Origin: Halomonas halmophila
Lineage (GTDB): Bacteria > Pseudomonadota > Gammaproteobacteria > Pseudomonadales > Halomonadaceae
NCBI RefSeq assembly: GCF_006540005.1
Contig: NZ_BJOC01000011.1
Span: 124,001-188,000 of the forward strand
Direction of reading: 5' to 3'
DNA length: 64,000 nt
A model generated the notes under the pieces. The model did not search any database. It was not told the DNA's origin and saw only the letters and a program-made list of their open reading frames with translations. The translations under genes and the position numbers were made by a program. Below, piece by piece: positions 53,837-64,000 of the stretch (position 1 is the stretch's first letter; every line of letters begins with the position of its first letter).

Positions 53837-54475
53837 TTACAGGGTGTCGAGGGCTTTCTTCAGGGCGCCGCGCTGAAAGAGCAGTTTCCAGCGGCGTCCG
53901 CCCTGCTGGTGCCAGAGCAGGGCGAAGCGCACGCCGGCGAGCAGGCAGGCCCGTACCCGCTCGGGCATCATGCGGCTCTGCAGCAGCGAGGGATCGCCCT
54001 GCACGACGATGCGGGTCTTGAGGGTCGAGAGCGTCTGCTGATAGGCCTCGCCGAGGCTGGCGATGATGTTCTCATGGGTTTCGCCGAAGTGCTCGGCCTG
54101 GGCCCGTGTTCGGGCCAGGCGCTGCCCCAGGTCGTCCATCATGCCGGTGTTGCCACGCAACTTGCCCATCAGCATCAGCATCCCGAAACCGTAGCGCATC
54201 ACCATCGGGTTGGCCTGGCGACGCCCCAGCATGCTGTCGAGGGCGTCGAGGCCGGGGCGCAGGTTGTTGGGATGGCCGCCGTAAATGGATTCGAAGTTCG
54301 CGGGACTCGTCTCCAGGGTGGCGTGCATCAGCGTTTCCCAGGCGCGTTGCTCGACATGGCCGGTACGGGCCAGCTCGTCCACCAGGCTGGCCGCCTGAAA
54401 GACGCCGGCCAGGGCCAGCGCCTGGCGCCCGGTGGCGGATTCCGGGGCCGGATGGATCGGCGTGGATGTCGTCAT
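53837..54475 (-). CDS. hflD: HflD homologue
   Basis: A 212-residue helical, peripheral membrane protein of the HflD/YcfC family ([34 protein letters not shown] segment, [30 protein letters not shown]). In E. coli it affects lambda CII and lysogenisation; its normal role is unknown. The start overlaps the mnmA stop as ATGA and purB follows after 27 bases. Confidence 0.92.
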   Translation of the reverse strand: MTTSTPIHPAPESATGRQALALAGVFQAASLVDELARTGHVEQRAWETLMHATLETSPANFESIYGGHPNNLRPGLDALDSMLGRRQANPMVMRYGFGMLMLMGKLRGNTGMMDDLGQRLARTRAQAEHFGETHENIIASLGEAYQQTLSTLKTRIVVQGDPSLLQSRMMPERVRACLLAGVRFALLWHQQGGRRWKLLFQRGALKKALDTL

Positions 54476-55584
54476 GCAGCGGCCTCCGAGGCGTTCCAGA
54501 TGGAGCGAATGACACCGCCGCCCAGGCAGATGTCGTCGTCATAGAGTACCAGTGACTGGCCCGGTGTGACGGCCCACTGCGGGTCGTCGAAGCGCACCTC
54601 GACTTCACCGCCGGGCGTGACCCGGATGGTGCAGGGCACATCCTCCTGGCGGTAGCGGGTCTTGGCCATGTAACGGCCCTGGTCGATAGGGGGCGCGCCG
54701 GCCACCCAGTCCATGGTCTCGGTGACCAGGCTATCGGTATACAGCAGCGCATGATGCTTGCCCTGAACCACGGTCAGCACATTGCGCGTCAGGTCCTTGT
54801 CGGCCACATACCAGGGTGCATCCGGATAGTTGGCCAGGCCGCCGATGCCCAGTCCCTGGCGCTGCCCCAGGGTGTAATACATCAGCCCCATGTGCTCGCC
54901 GATGACATCCCCGTCGGGTGTCTCGATGCTGCCGGGCTGAGCCGGGAGGTATTGACGCAGGAAGTCACGGAAGCGGCGTTCGCCGATGAAGCAGATGCCG
55001 GTGGAGTCCTTCTTGCGTGCCGTGGCCAGCTCATGGCGCTCGGCGATGGCCCGTACCTCGGATTTTTCCAGCTCGCCGACGGGGAATAGGCTGCGGGCGA
55101 TGGCGGCTTCCGGAACGGCGTGCAGGAAGTAGCTCTGGTCCTTGTTGACGTCGAGACCCTTGAGCAGCCGGGCGCGGCCATCGCGCTCGCCTCGGCGTAC
55201 ATAATGGCCCGTGGCGATCCAGTCGGCGCCCAGCATCTCGGCGTATTCGAGGAAGACCTTGAACTTGATCTCGCGGTTGCAGAGGATATCCGGGTTGGGG
55301 GTTCGGCCCGCCTGATACTCGGCGAGGAAATGCTCGAACACATTGTCCCAGTATTCGGCGGCGAAGTTGGCCGTGTGCAGGTGAATGCCCAGCTTGCGGC
55401 ACACGGCCTCGGCATCCGCCAGGTCTTCCTTGGCGGTGCAATACTCGGTGCCGTCGTCCTCGTCCCAGTTCTTCATGAACAGGCCTTCCACGTCATAGCC
55501 TTGTTCGATCAGTAACTGGGCGGAAACAGAGGAGTCGACACCGCCGGACATGCCGACGATGACCTTGCCGTTGGTGGCTGTCAT
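54472..55584 (-). CDS. mnmA: tRNA-specific 2-thiouridylase
   Basis: It adds sulfur at U34 of tRNA Lys, Glu and Gln. The protein is 370 residues. PP-loop [14 protein letters not shown] near 8-21, catalytic Cys residues in [12 protein letters not shown] and [12 protein letters not shown], and tRNA-recognition stretch FMKNWDEDD are present. The start [13 protein letters not shown] at 55584 is preferred to an in-frame extension that runs into the repeat region. Confidence 0.96.
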   Translation of the reverse strand: MTATNGKVIVGMSGGVDSSVSAQLLIEQGYDVEGLFMKNWDEDDGTEYCTAKEDLADAEAVCRKLGIHLHTANFAAEYWDNVFEHFLAEYQAGRTPNPDILCNREIKFKVFLEYAEMLGADWIATGHYVRRGERDGRARLLKGLDVNKDQSYFLHAVPEAAIARSLFPVGELEKSEVRAIAERHELATARKKDSTGICFIGERRFRDFLRQYLPAQPGSIETPDGDVIGEHMGLMYYTLGQRQGLGIGGLANYPDAPWYVADKDLTRNVLTVVQGKHHALLYTDSLVTETMDWVAGAPPIDQGRYMAKTRYRQEDVPCTIRVTPGGEVEVRFDDPQWAVTPGQSLVLYDDDICLGGGVIRSIWNASEAAA

Positions 55585-55639
55585 GGCGCTCTCGGGTTGA
55601 ATCGGTCGCAAATGGGGCAGGATTATACCTGATTTGAAA

Positions 55640-55785
55640 TCGAAGCTCGAAGCTTTGCGCCGGTGAAAAGCCTGCGCCGCCCCGGGCAAGAGGGAAGGAC
55701 GGCGCTTCGCGCCTTGAAGAAGGAAGAGGGCAGTCGCTATGTCGTCGGTTGGTTCTTTTCTCTTCCTTCTTCTCTCTTCCTTCTT
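55640..55785. repeat. Second heptad-repeat region, between nudJ and mnmA
   Basis: TCGAAGC twice at 55640-55653, purine heptads (TTGAAGA, AGGAAGA) at 55714-55727, and a pyrimidine array of five units (TCTTTTC, TCTTCCT, TCTTCTC, TCTTCCT, then a partial one) at 55754-55787. Purine and pyrimidine parts are inverted. A hairpin GGCGC-TTC-GCGCC (55701-55713) lies within. The layout is like that at 52284. Confidence 0.65.
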
Positions 55786-56234
55786 TAGAGCTCGTGTATC
55801 ACGTCCATGGGGTAGAAGCGTTCGGCCATGGCGTCGCGGATGCGGCGCATGACCAGCGGGCTGCGCAAGCGTCCTTCACGATCCAGCGCTTCGAGCTCCT
55901 CCAGGGACAGCCAGTGAACCGCCACGATGGAGGCGTCCAGCGCATTGCCGAGGTGTGCCAGGGCCATGCCGTGAAAGCCGTGACTGTGAAAGGTCTTGCC
56001 GTCAGGGGTGCGATAGATATACATGCCGAGGTAGTCGGTGATGCCGACCTGCCAGGCCGTCTCCTCGCGCAATTCGCGCAGTGCGCCGTCACGGATGCGT
56101 TCGCCGGGCTCCAGGTGGCCGGCAGGCTGGTTGAACAGCGTCGGCGAACCATCGATGGCTTCTTCGACCATCAGGTAACAGCCCGCGCGTTCCACCACGG
56201 TGGCGACGCTGACGAAGGGTTGCCAGCGACTCAT
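55785..56234 (-). CDS. nudJ: Nudix hydrolase, NudJ-like
   Basis: A 149-residue phosphatase; E. coli NudJ acts on HMP-PP and nucleoside di/triphosphates. The Nudix box is [20 protein letters not shown] followed by TAW, with Ala in place of the usual Gly near the end of the box; metal-binding glutamates are intact. It overlaps rluE by 4 bases. Its stop lies within the pyrimidine repeat array. Gene order after rluE and before mnmA is conserved in many gammaproteobacteria. Confidence 0.9.
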   Translation of the reverse strand: MSRWQPFVSVATVVERAGCYLMVEEAIDGSPTLFNQPAGHLEPGERIRDGALRELREETAWQVGITDYLGMYIYRTPDGKTFHSHGFHGMALAHLGNALDASIVAVHWLSLEELEALDREGRLRSPLVMRRIRDAMAERFYPMDVIHEL

Positions 56235-56839
56235 TGGCGTCTCCTCTTGGGTGGCCGGCGTGAAGGTTTGCGACGTGGCGCGTTGAGGGGCGCGTAGCGC
56301 CATTCGCCCGGTGCCAGGCCCTCCAGTGTCCAGGGGCCGATTGCCGTACGGATCAGGCGCAGTGTCGGATGGCCGACGTGGGCCGTCATCCGGCGTACCT
56401 GTCGGTTGCGTCCCTCGCTGATGATCAGTTCCAGCCATTGGGTCTCGGGGTGCCGGCGGGGATCGACCGGCGGATGACGCGGCGCGGGCGTCACGCCTGC
56501 CAGGCGGCGGACCCGAGCCGGTCGCGTGACGCCATCCTTGAGTTCGATGCCCGAGCGCAAGGCGGTCAGGGCCGCGTCATCCGGGCGACCTTCCACCTGT
56601 ACCCAGTAGGTCTTGGGCTGCTTGTGTCGCGGGTGACTGATGCGGTGAATGAGCTCGCCATCATCGGACAAGAGTAACAAGCCTTCGGAATCATGATCGA
56701 GGCGTCCGGCGGGATAGATGCCGCTGACCGGGATATAATCCGCCAGGGTGGCACGGCCGGAGGGCGTCCCCGCGGATGGCTCGTCCGTGAACTGGGACAA
56801 CACCCGATAAGGCTTGTGCAGAAGATACAGCCCGCTCAT
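56231..56839 (-). CDS. rluE: 23S rRNA pseudouridine(2457) synthase
   Basis: A 202-residue RsuA-family synthase. The catalytic Asp is in YPAGRLDHDSEGLLLLSDDG; EGRNRQVRRMTAHVGHPTLRLIR is the family C-terminal motif. The very basic C-terminal tail ([14 protein letters not shown]) suits RNA binding. There is no N-terminal S4 domain, in keeping with RluE. The ATG at 56839 has GAGG 6 bases upstream. Confidence 0.9.
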   Translation of the reverse strand: MSGLYLLHKPYRVLSQFTDEPSAGTPSGRATLADYIPVSGIYPAGRLDHDSEGLLLLSDDGELIHRISHPRHKQPKTYWVQVEGRPDDAALTALRSGIELKDGVTRPARVRRLAGVTPAPRHPPVDPRRHPETQWLELIISEGRNRQVRRMTAHVGHPTLRLIRTAIGPWTLEGLAPGEWRYAPLNAPRRKPSRRPPKRRRQ

Positions 56840-59349
<2,510 letters not shown>

Positions 59350-59463
59350 TCGGACGGGCCGGCGGGTGATCCCGTCGCCTTCAGGATGAACCCGATCGAG
59401 CCGCGCGGTGTCTGAAGCAGTAGTCAGGCGCCGTGCGGCTTGTCCCTCACGATAGTGACGTTT

Positions 59464-59850
59464 ATGTTCAAGATACGACCAACGCCCCGAGGTGGCCTGT
59501 CGGCCGCGATGCATGCCGGCATGACGCGCCCCCCGGAGCCTGACCAGGATGACGGTGATGTCGCCGTTCAGTCGTCCGAGCCGGAGCTGGCTCGACCACC
59601 GATGTACAAGGTGGTCTTGCATAACGACGACTTCACCCCCATGGACTTTGTTGTCGAGGTACTGCAGACCTTTTTCTACATGGACAGTGAAAGTGCCGTC
59701 CAGGTCATGCTGGCGGTACACACCCAGGGCAAGGGAACCTGCGGTATCTTTACCCGGGATGTCGCGGAAACCAAGAGTCATCTCGTCAACGAATATGCAA
59801 GAGAGTGCCAGCATCCATTGCTGTGCGATATCGAGGCGGCGGATGACTGA
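59464..59850 (+). CDS. clpS: ATP-dependent Clp protease adaptor
   Basis: ClpS delivers N-degron substrates to ClpA. The 128 residues contain the N-terminal-residue pocket [20 protein letters not shown] and [21 protein letters not shown], ending [11 protein letters not shown]. The ATG at 59464 (MFKIRPT) fits pseudomonad ClpS, which also has a KIR-T start; ATGs at 59509 and 59521 are alternatives. It sits 138 bases ahead of clpA. Confidence 0.94.
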   Translation: MFKIRPTPRGGLSAAMHAGMTRPPEPDQDDGDVAVQSSEPELARPPMYKVVLHNDDFTPMDFVVEVLQTFFYMDSESAVQVMLAVHTQGKGTCGIFTRDVAETKSHLVNEYARECQHPLLCDIEAADD

Positions 59851-59898
59851 TCGCGGCCTCTGTCCGGAATGAATGGCGAAGTTGCGTTGGTGAGGCGA

Positions 59899-59928
59899 CT
59901 TGCAATGCCGTCATTTGTACCCGATTGT
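59899..59928 (+). promoter_or_regulatory. Sigma-32-like promoter of clpA
   Basis: CTTGCAA (59899-59905), a 14-base spacer, then CCCGATTGT (59920-59928), close to the heat-shock consensus CTTGAAA / CCCCATnT, about 60 bases before the clpA start. Confidence 0.5.
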
Positions 59929-59988
59929 TAAAGATGCCGGGCCGATATAGATCCGACGCAAGCCCTAAGCGGCGAGAAGGGGACTGCC

Positions 59989-62268
59989 ATGCTGAGCAAA
60001 GAACTTGAACTGACCCTCAACACGGCCTTTACCGTAGCGCGCTCCAAGCGTCACGAGTTCATGACCGTGGAGCACCTGCTGCTGGCCTTGCTGGATAACG
60101 CCTCGGCGGCAGATGTGCTCAAGGCCTGTGGGGCCGACATCGACAAGCTGCGGACGGACCTCCAGGATTTCATTCATTCCACCACGCCGCTGATTCCCGA
60201 GGATCAGGGAGACCGCGAGACGCAACCCACGCTGGGCTTCCAGCGGGTGCTGCAGCGGGCTGTCTTCCATGTGCAGTCTTCCGGCAAGAGTGAGGTGACC
60301 GGCGCCAACGTGCTGGTGGCCATCTTTTCCGAACAGGAAAGTCAGGCCGTCTACTTCCTCAAGCAGCAGAACGTCGCGCGCGTCGACGCCGTCAACTACA
60401 TCGCCCACGGCATCTCCAAGGTTTCCGGGCACAATGATGATGGCTCCTCGTCTTCGCCCTCCGACGCCGAGGAGGCTGAGGAGGCCGGCAGCGATTCCAG
60501 CAACAGCCCGCTGACCAGCTATGCGACCGACCTCAACGAGCAGGCGCGGATCGGCAAGATCGATCCCCTGATCGGCCGCGATCACGAGCTCGAGCGAGTC
60601 GTGCAGATCCTTGCCCGGCGGCGCAAGAACAACCCCCTGCTGGTCGGCGAAGCCGGGGTCGGCAAGACGGCCATCGCCGAAGGCCTCGCCAAGCGCATCG
60701 TCGAGGAGGATGTCCCCGATGTCATCGGGGACGCCGTGGTCTACTCACTGGACATGGGCGCGCTGCTGGCCGGCACCAAGTATCGCGGCGACTTCGAGAA
60801 GCGCCTGAAGGGGCTGCTGGCCGAGCTGCGCAAGCAGCCGAATTCCATCCTCTTCATCGACGAGATTCATACGGTGATCGGTGCGGGCGCGGCCTCGGGC
60901 GGCGTCATGGACGCCTCCAACCTGCTCAAGCCGCTGCTGTCCTCCGGCGAGCTGCGTTGCATCGGCTCGACCACCTTCCAGGAGTTCCGCGGCATCTTCG
61001 AGAAGGACCGTGCGCTGGCGCGTCGCTTCCAGAAGGTCGATGTCATGGCGCCCTCGGTGGACGATACGATCAAGATCCTCAAGGGGCTGCGCGCCCGCTT
61101 CGAGGAGCACCACCAGCTCAAGTACACCGACGAAGCGCTGGAGACGGCGGCGCGCCTGGCGGATCGCTACATCAACGATCGCTTCCTGCCCGACAAGGCC
61201 ATCGACGTCATCGACGAGGCCGGCGCCCATCAGCGCCTGCTGCCCGCCGAGGTGCGTGTCGACAACATCGATGTCGACCAAGTCGAGGCCGTGGTTGCCT
61301 CCATTGCGCGCATTCCGCCGAAGAGCGTGTCCAGCTCGGATCGCAAGCTGCTCGAGAACCTCGAGCGCGACCTGAAGATGCTGGTCTTCGGCCAGGACGA
61401 GGCGATCGACAGCCTGTCCGCCGCCATCAAGCTGTCGCGGGCCGGGCTCAAGTCGCCGGACAAGCCGGTCGGCAGCTTCCTGTTCGCCGGCCCCACCGGT
61501 GTGGGCAAGACCGAAGTGGCGCGTCAGCTGTCGCATATCATGGGCATCGACCTGGTACGCTTCGACATGTCCGAGTACATGGAGCGTCATACGGTGTCGC
61601 GACTCATCGGCGCGCCGCCGGGCTATGTCGGCTATGACCAGGGGGGCCTGCTGACCGAGGCCATCACCAAGCAGCCGCACTGCGTGTTGCTGCTCGACGA
61701 GATCGAGAAGGCGCACCCGGAAGTCTTCAACCTGCTGCTGCAGGTCATGGACCACGGCAAGCTGACCGACAACAATGGTCGCGAGGCTGACTTCCGGCAC
61801 GTCATCCTGGTCATGACCTCCAACGCCGGGGTCGAGTTGACCACCCGTCGTTCCATCGGCTTCCAGACCCAGGACCATTCCACCGATGCCCTGGAGGAAA
61901 TCCGCAAGACCTTCACGCCGGAGTTCCGCAACCGTCTGGACGGCATCATCCAGTTCCATTCGCTGCCCGTCGACGTGGTCCGCAATGTGGTGGACAAGTT
62001 CCTGGTCGAACTGCAGGCGCAACTGGACGAGAAGCGAGTCCAGCTGGATGTGGATGAAGCGGCCCGTGACTGGCTGGCCAAGCGTGGCTATGACCCGGAC
62101 ATGGGGGCACGTCCCATGGCACGCCTGATCCAGGAGCATCTCAAGAAGCCGCTGGCAGAGAAGATCCTGTTCGGCGATCTGGCCGAGCATGGTGGGGTGG
62201 TGCATGTCAGCGTCGAGGGCGACGAACTGCATCTCGCCGCGGAATCGGAGCTGGCCGATGCGCCCTGA
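59989..62268 (+). CDS. clpA: ATP-dependent Clp protease ATP-binding subunit ClpA
   Basis: A 759-residue AAA+ unfoldase. Residues 1-145 form the double Clp-N domain that binds ClpS, followed by an acidic Ser-rich linker. AAA-1 has Walker [17 protein letters not shown]-2 has [13 protein letters not shown]. The ClpP-docking loop is present as IGF (RRSIGFQTQ). GAAGGGGA precedes the ATG. Partner clpP is outside the window. Confidence 0.96.
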   Translation: MLSKELELTLNTAFTVARSKRHEFMTVEHLLLALLDNASAADVLKACGADIDKLRTDLQDFIHSTTPLIPEDQGDRETQPTLGFQRVLQRAVFHVQSSGKSEVTGANVLVAIFSEQESQAVYFLKQQNVARVDAVNYIAHGISKVSGHNDDGSSSSPSDAEEAEEAGSDSSNSPLTSYATDLNEQARIGKIDPLIGRDHELERVVQILARRRKNNPLLVGEAGVGKTAIAEGLAKRIVEEDVPDVIGDAVVYSLDMGALLAGTKYRGDFEKRLKGLLAELRKQPNSILFIDEIHTVIGAGAASGGVMDASNLLKPLLSSGELRCIGSTTFQEFRGIFEKDRALARRFQKVDVMAPSVDDTIKILKGLRARFEEHHQLKYTDEALETAARLADRYINDRFLPDKAIDVIDEAGAHQRLLPAEVRVDNIDVDQVEAVVASIARIPPKSVSSSDRKLLENLERDLKMLVFGQDEAIDSLSAAIKLSRAGLKSPDKPVGSFLFAGPTGVGKTEVARQLSHIMGIDLVRFDMSEYMERHTVSRLIGAPPGYVGYDQGGLLTEAITKQPHCVLLLDEIEKAHPEVFNLLLQVMDHGKLTDNNGREADFRHVILVMTSNAGVELTTRRSIGFQTQDHSTDALEEIRKTFTPEFRNRLDGIIQFHSLPVDVVRNVVDKFLVELQAQLDEKRVQLDVDEAARDWLAKRGYDPDMGARPMARLIQEHLKKPLAEKILFGDLAEHGGVVHVSVEGDELHLAAESELADAP

Positions 62269-62299
62269 TAACCGGCACCGACCATCGCACCGGAACGCT

Positions 62300-62327
62300 A
62301 CGCCCTGTCTTCGGATGGGGCGTTTTT
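62300..62327 (+). terminator. Intrinsic terminator after clpA
   Basis: ACGCCC and GGGCGT enclose a 12-base loop and run into TTTTT. It lies 31 bases past the clpA stop. Confidence 0.75.
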
Positions 62328-62482
62328 CATGTCGGGCGTCTGGTCGGTCGGGTAGCCGTCAGTCAGGGGCGGCTGTCGGATCGGCAGGGACTGCCGACCG
62401 AAGGGCGCATTCGGTGGGTCGGGCACGCGCCCTCGGGGAGCGACTGATTCAGGGCGACGGGTGGCCGTGAATCAGGCAGGCC

Positions 62483-62701
62483 TCAACGGGAACGGTAGAC
62501 GATACGGCCCTTGGAGAGGTCATAGGGTGTCAACTCGACCTTGACCTTGTCCCCGGTCAGGATGCGGATGTAGTTCTTGCGCATCTTGCCGGAGATGTGG
62601 GCCGTGACTACGTGGCCGTTCTCGAGCTCGACCCGGAAGGTGGTGTTGGGGAGGGTGTCGACGACGACGCCTTCCATTTCGATATGGTCTTCGCGTGCCA
62701 T
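62483..62701 (-). CDS. infA: Translation initiation factor IF-1
   Basis: A 72-residue single S1/OB-fold protein that occupies the ribosomal A site during initiation. The sequence from [29 protein letters not shown] to [19 protein letters not shown] is the canonical IF-1 and has exactly the usual length. The ATG at 62701 is fixed by the family start. It converges with clpA. Confidence 0.97.
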   Translation of the reverse strand: MAREDHIEMEGVVVDTLPNTTFRVELENGHVVTAHISGKMRKNYIRILTGDKVKVELTPYDLSKGRIVYRSR

Positions 62702-62828
62702 ATAGGCAATTCCTCGCTGATGATGACGAAACAATGCGACACGATTCACGTTCGGTGTCGCCTATGCCGATAAAGGATAGCGCGATATTGTGCCGCATGC
62801 CGTCCGTCAAGGCAAAAAATGCGCGTCA

Positions 62829-63566
62829 TCAATCGAGGATCAGGCGCCGCCAGTGCCTGCCATCCAGCCGCTCGAGGGGGCGGAAGTTCTGCTTGTAGGC
62901 CATCTTGCGGGATTCCTGTATCCAGTATCCCAGGTACACATGGGGCAGTCCCAGCCGACGCGCGCGTTCGATCAGGCACAGCACCGCATAGGTGCCCAGC
63001 GAGCGGCGGTCGAACTGGCTGGCAGGGTCGAAGAAGGTGTAGATCGCCGACAGGCCGTGTTGCAGCTGGTCGAAGGCCGATACCGCCAGCAGGCGGTCGC
63101 CCAGGCGCAGTTCCAGCAATCTGGCATAGTCCTGGTCCAGGTTGAGGAAGGTGCGGTACTGGTCATAGCTGGGCGGATACATGTCGCCATCGCGGTGTCG
63201 CGTGCGGATGTAATGCGCATACAGCGAATAATGTTCGGCATCGAAGGTCGCCGGGCGCACATGCTCGCTGAGATCGGCATTGCGCGTTCTCAGCTTGCGC
63301 TGGGTGCGGCTGGGGGAGAATTCCTCGACCGGCACGCGCACCGAAACGCAGGCGCTGCAGTTCTCGCAGTGCGGACGGTAGAGGTGCTGGCCGCTGCGGC
63401 GAAAACCGAGCAGGGTCAAGGCGTCATAGACGCTCTCGCCGGGCGACTGCTGGGGATCGAGAAACAGCGTCGTGGCCTCGCGCCCCTCGAGATAACTGCA
63501 GGCATGGGGCACGGTCAGATAGAAGCGCAGGTCGCGCACGGGTTGTCGGGGTGAGTTACTGCTCAA
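62829..63566 (-). CDS. bpt: Aspartate/glutamate leucyltransferase
   Basis: The 245-residue Bpt attaches Leu to N-terminal Asp or Glu, making N-degrons for ClpS. The N-terminal Cys motif is PHCENCSACVSVRVPVEEF; the C-terminal transferase part contains YLGYWIQESRKMAYKQNFRP. A TTG at 63566 with AGGAG 8-9 bases before it is the likely start. It follows aat by 30 bases, so the two transferases form one operon. Confidence 0.93.
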   Translation of the reverse strand: MSSNSPRQPVRDLRFYLTVPHACSYLEGREATTLFLDPQQSPGESVYDALTLLGFRRSGQHLYRPHCENCSACVSVRVPVEEFSPSRTQRKLRTRNADLSEHVRPATFDAEHYSLYAHYIRTRHRDGDMYPPSYDQYRTFLNLDQDYARLLELRLGDRLLAVSAFDQLQHGLSAIYTFFDPASQFDRRSLGTYAVLCLIERARRLGLPHVYLGYWIQESRKMAYKQNFRPLERLDGRHWRRLILD

Positions 63567-63596
63567 CGCTAGTGTCTCCTGTCGGCCCGGGCGCCA

Positions 63597-64000
63597 TCAG
63601 CCGGTGGCGTCGATTTCCGCGAAGGACCAGGACGCAGCGGGCATGGCCGCCTGCCGCCCGGGTGCCTCGCCGGGATTCGCGTCCAGCCACTGATCAAGAT
63701 AGCTGACGAATGTCGATCGAGCGATGTCCTCGGCGCCCAGACTGGCCAGGTGAGGCGTGTGCATCTGGCAGTCGATGAGGCGACCGTCGCCACGCTGCAT
63801 GGCGCCGGCGAGTGACACCAGGGCAACCTTGGAGGCATCGGCGGTGCGCGAGAACATCGACTCACCGAAGAACACCGGTCCCAGGGCGATACCATAGAGC
63901 CCGCCCACCAGCCGGGCGTCGTGCCAGACCTCGATGGAATGGGCCGCACCCAGAGTATGGAGTCGGCAATAGGCGTCACGCATGGCCTCGGTGATCCAGG
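63597..64000 (-). CDS. aat: Leucyl/phenylalanyl-tRNA--protein transferase (N-terminus beyond window)
   Basis: Aat adds Leu or Phe to N-terminal Lys/Arg (and Met) of proteins. The frame is open to base 64000, so about the first 40% is missing; 134 residues are visible. The family core is clear: GAAHSIEVWHDARLVGGLYGIALGPVFFGESMFSR and IDCQMHTPHLASLGAE. With bpt, clpS and clpA nearby it completes a bacterial N-degron pathway. Confidence 0.94.
   Translation of the reverse strand, partial: WITEAMRDAYCRLHTLGAAHSIEVWHDARLVGGLYGIALGPVFFGESMFSRTADASKVALVSLAGAMQRGDGRLIDCQMHTPHLASLGAEDIARSTFVSYLDQWLDANPGEAPGRQAAMPAASWSFAEIDATG

Noticed and set aside
53837..54475. HflD as a sign of a phage or lysogeny region
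   Set aside because: hflD is a housekeeping gene between purB and mnmA in many gammaproteobacteria; no phage genes are near.
59353..59376. GACGGG / CCCGTC hairpin after icd as a terminator
   Set aside because: The stem is only six bases with a 12-base loop and no T-run; too weak to call.
62328..62482. A possible tRNA between clpA and infA, where relatives often have one
   Set aside because: I could not draw a cloverleaf or find a TTCGA-type T-arm motif; the stretch is GC-rich and unstructured by eye.

Overview
The window is GC-rich chromosomal DNA from a gammaproteobacterium, most likely a member of the Halomonadaceae (Halomonas or Chromohalobacter group). This placement is inference. It rests on the protein flavour (RNase II, large 532-residue isocitrate lyase, monomeric isocitrate dehydrogenase, a pseudomonad-like gts glucose transporter, siaABCD) and on the clpS-clpA-infA-bpt-aat order seen in Pseudomonas and Halomonas relatives. 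Genes are tightly packed. I see no rRNA, tRNA, CRISPR array or prophage. Both ends cut a gene: lpdA at the left and aat at the right.

Positions 1-13333. The end of the 2-oxoglutarate dehydrogenase cluster (lpdA, sucC, sucD) is followed on the minus strand by siaABCD, a threonine-phosphorylation switch that controls a diguanylate cyclase. Next come a sodium:solute symporter, a glycosyltransferase with an LPG-synthase-like membrane protein, and rnb.

Positions 13500-30060 form a plus-strand sugar region. A GntR-type regulator leads an N-acetylglucosamine operon: nagA, a SIS-type nagB, a three-domain PTS phosphocarrier (nagF) and a PTS permease (nagE) with a second, cysteine-less EIIB domain. 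A 143-bp MITE-like element lies between nagB and nagF. The same A-rich 13-mer, which resembles an Hfq/Crc target, precedes the ribosome-binding sites of nagF and nagE. A HAD phosphatase follows. Then come a GltR/GtrS-like two-component system, an AGE-family sugar isomerase and a gtsABCD-type glucose ABC transporter, whose promoter region carries a nested 45-bp dyad.

Positions 30060-47640 are mixed: ycjXF, an MFS exporter with a GlxA-type regulator, a second symporter, DUF924, a GlsB-type membrane protein, a divergent HxlR regulator/FAD oxidoreductase pair of lower GC between inverted copies of one hairpin, gabT, an 819-residue protein with three DUF1266-like repeats, an NlpC/P60 lipoprotein, an exported MsrA, a CDP-alcohol phosphatidyltransferase and slyD.

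Positions 47640-64000 are core metabolism and translation/proteolysis: a SlyB-like lipoprotein, aceA, a GNAT enzyme, roxA, purB-hflD-mnmA, nudJ-rluE, icd, and an N-degron pathway set (clpS, clpA, bpt, aat) with infA. Two intergenic regions (roxA/purB and mnmA/nudJ) hold inverted arrays with a 7-bp period.

The strongest candidates for something little described are the triple-DUF1266 protein, the MITE with its A-rich leader repeats in the nag operon, and the inverted heptad arrays. I found no clear new multi-gene defence or mobile system.
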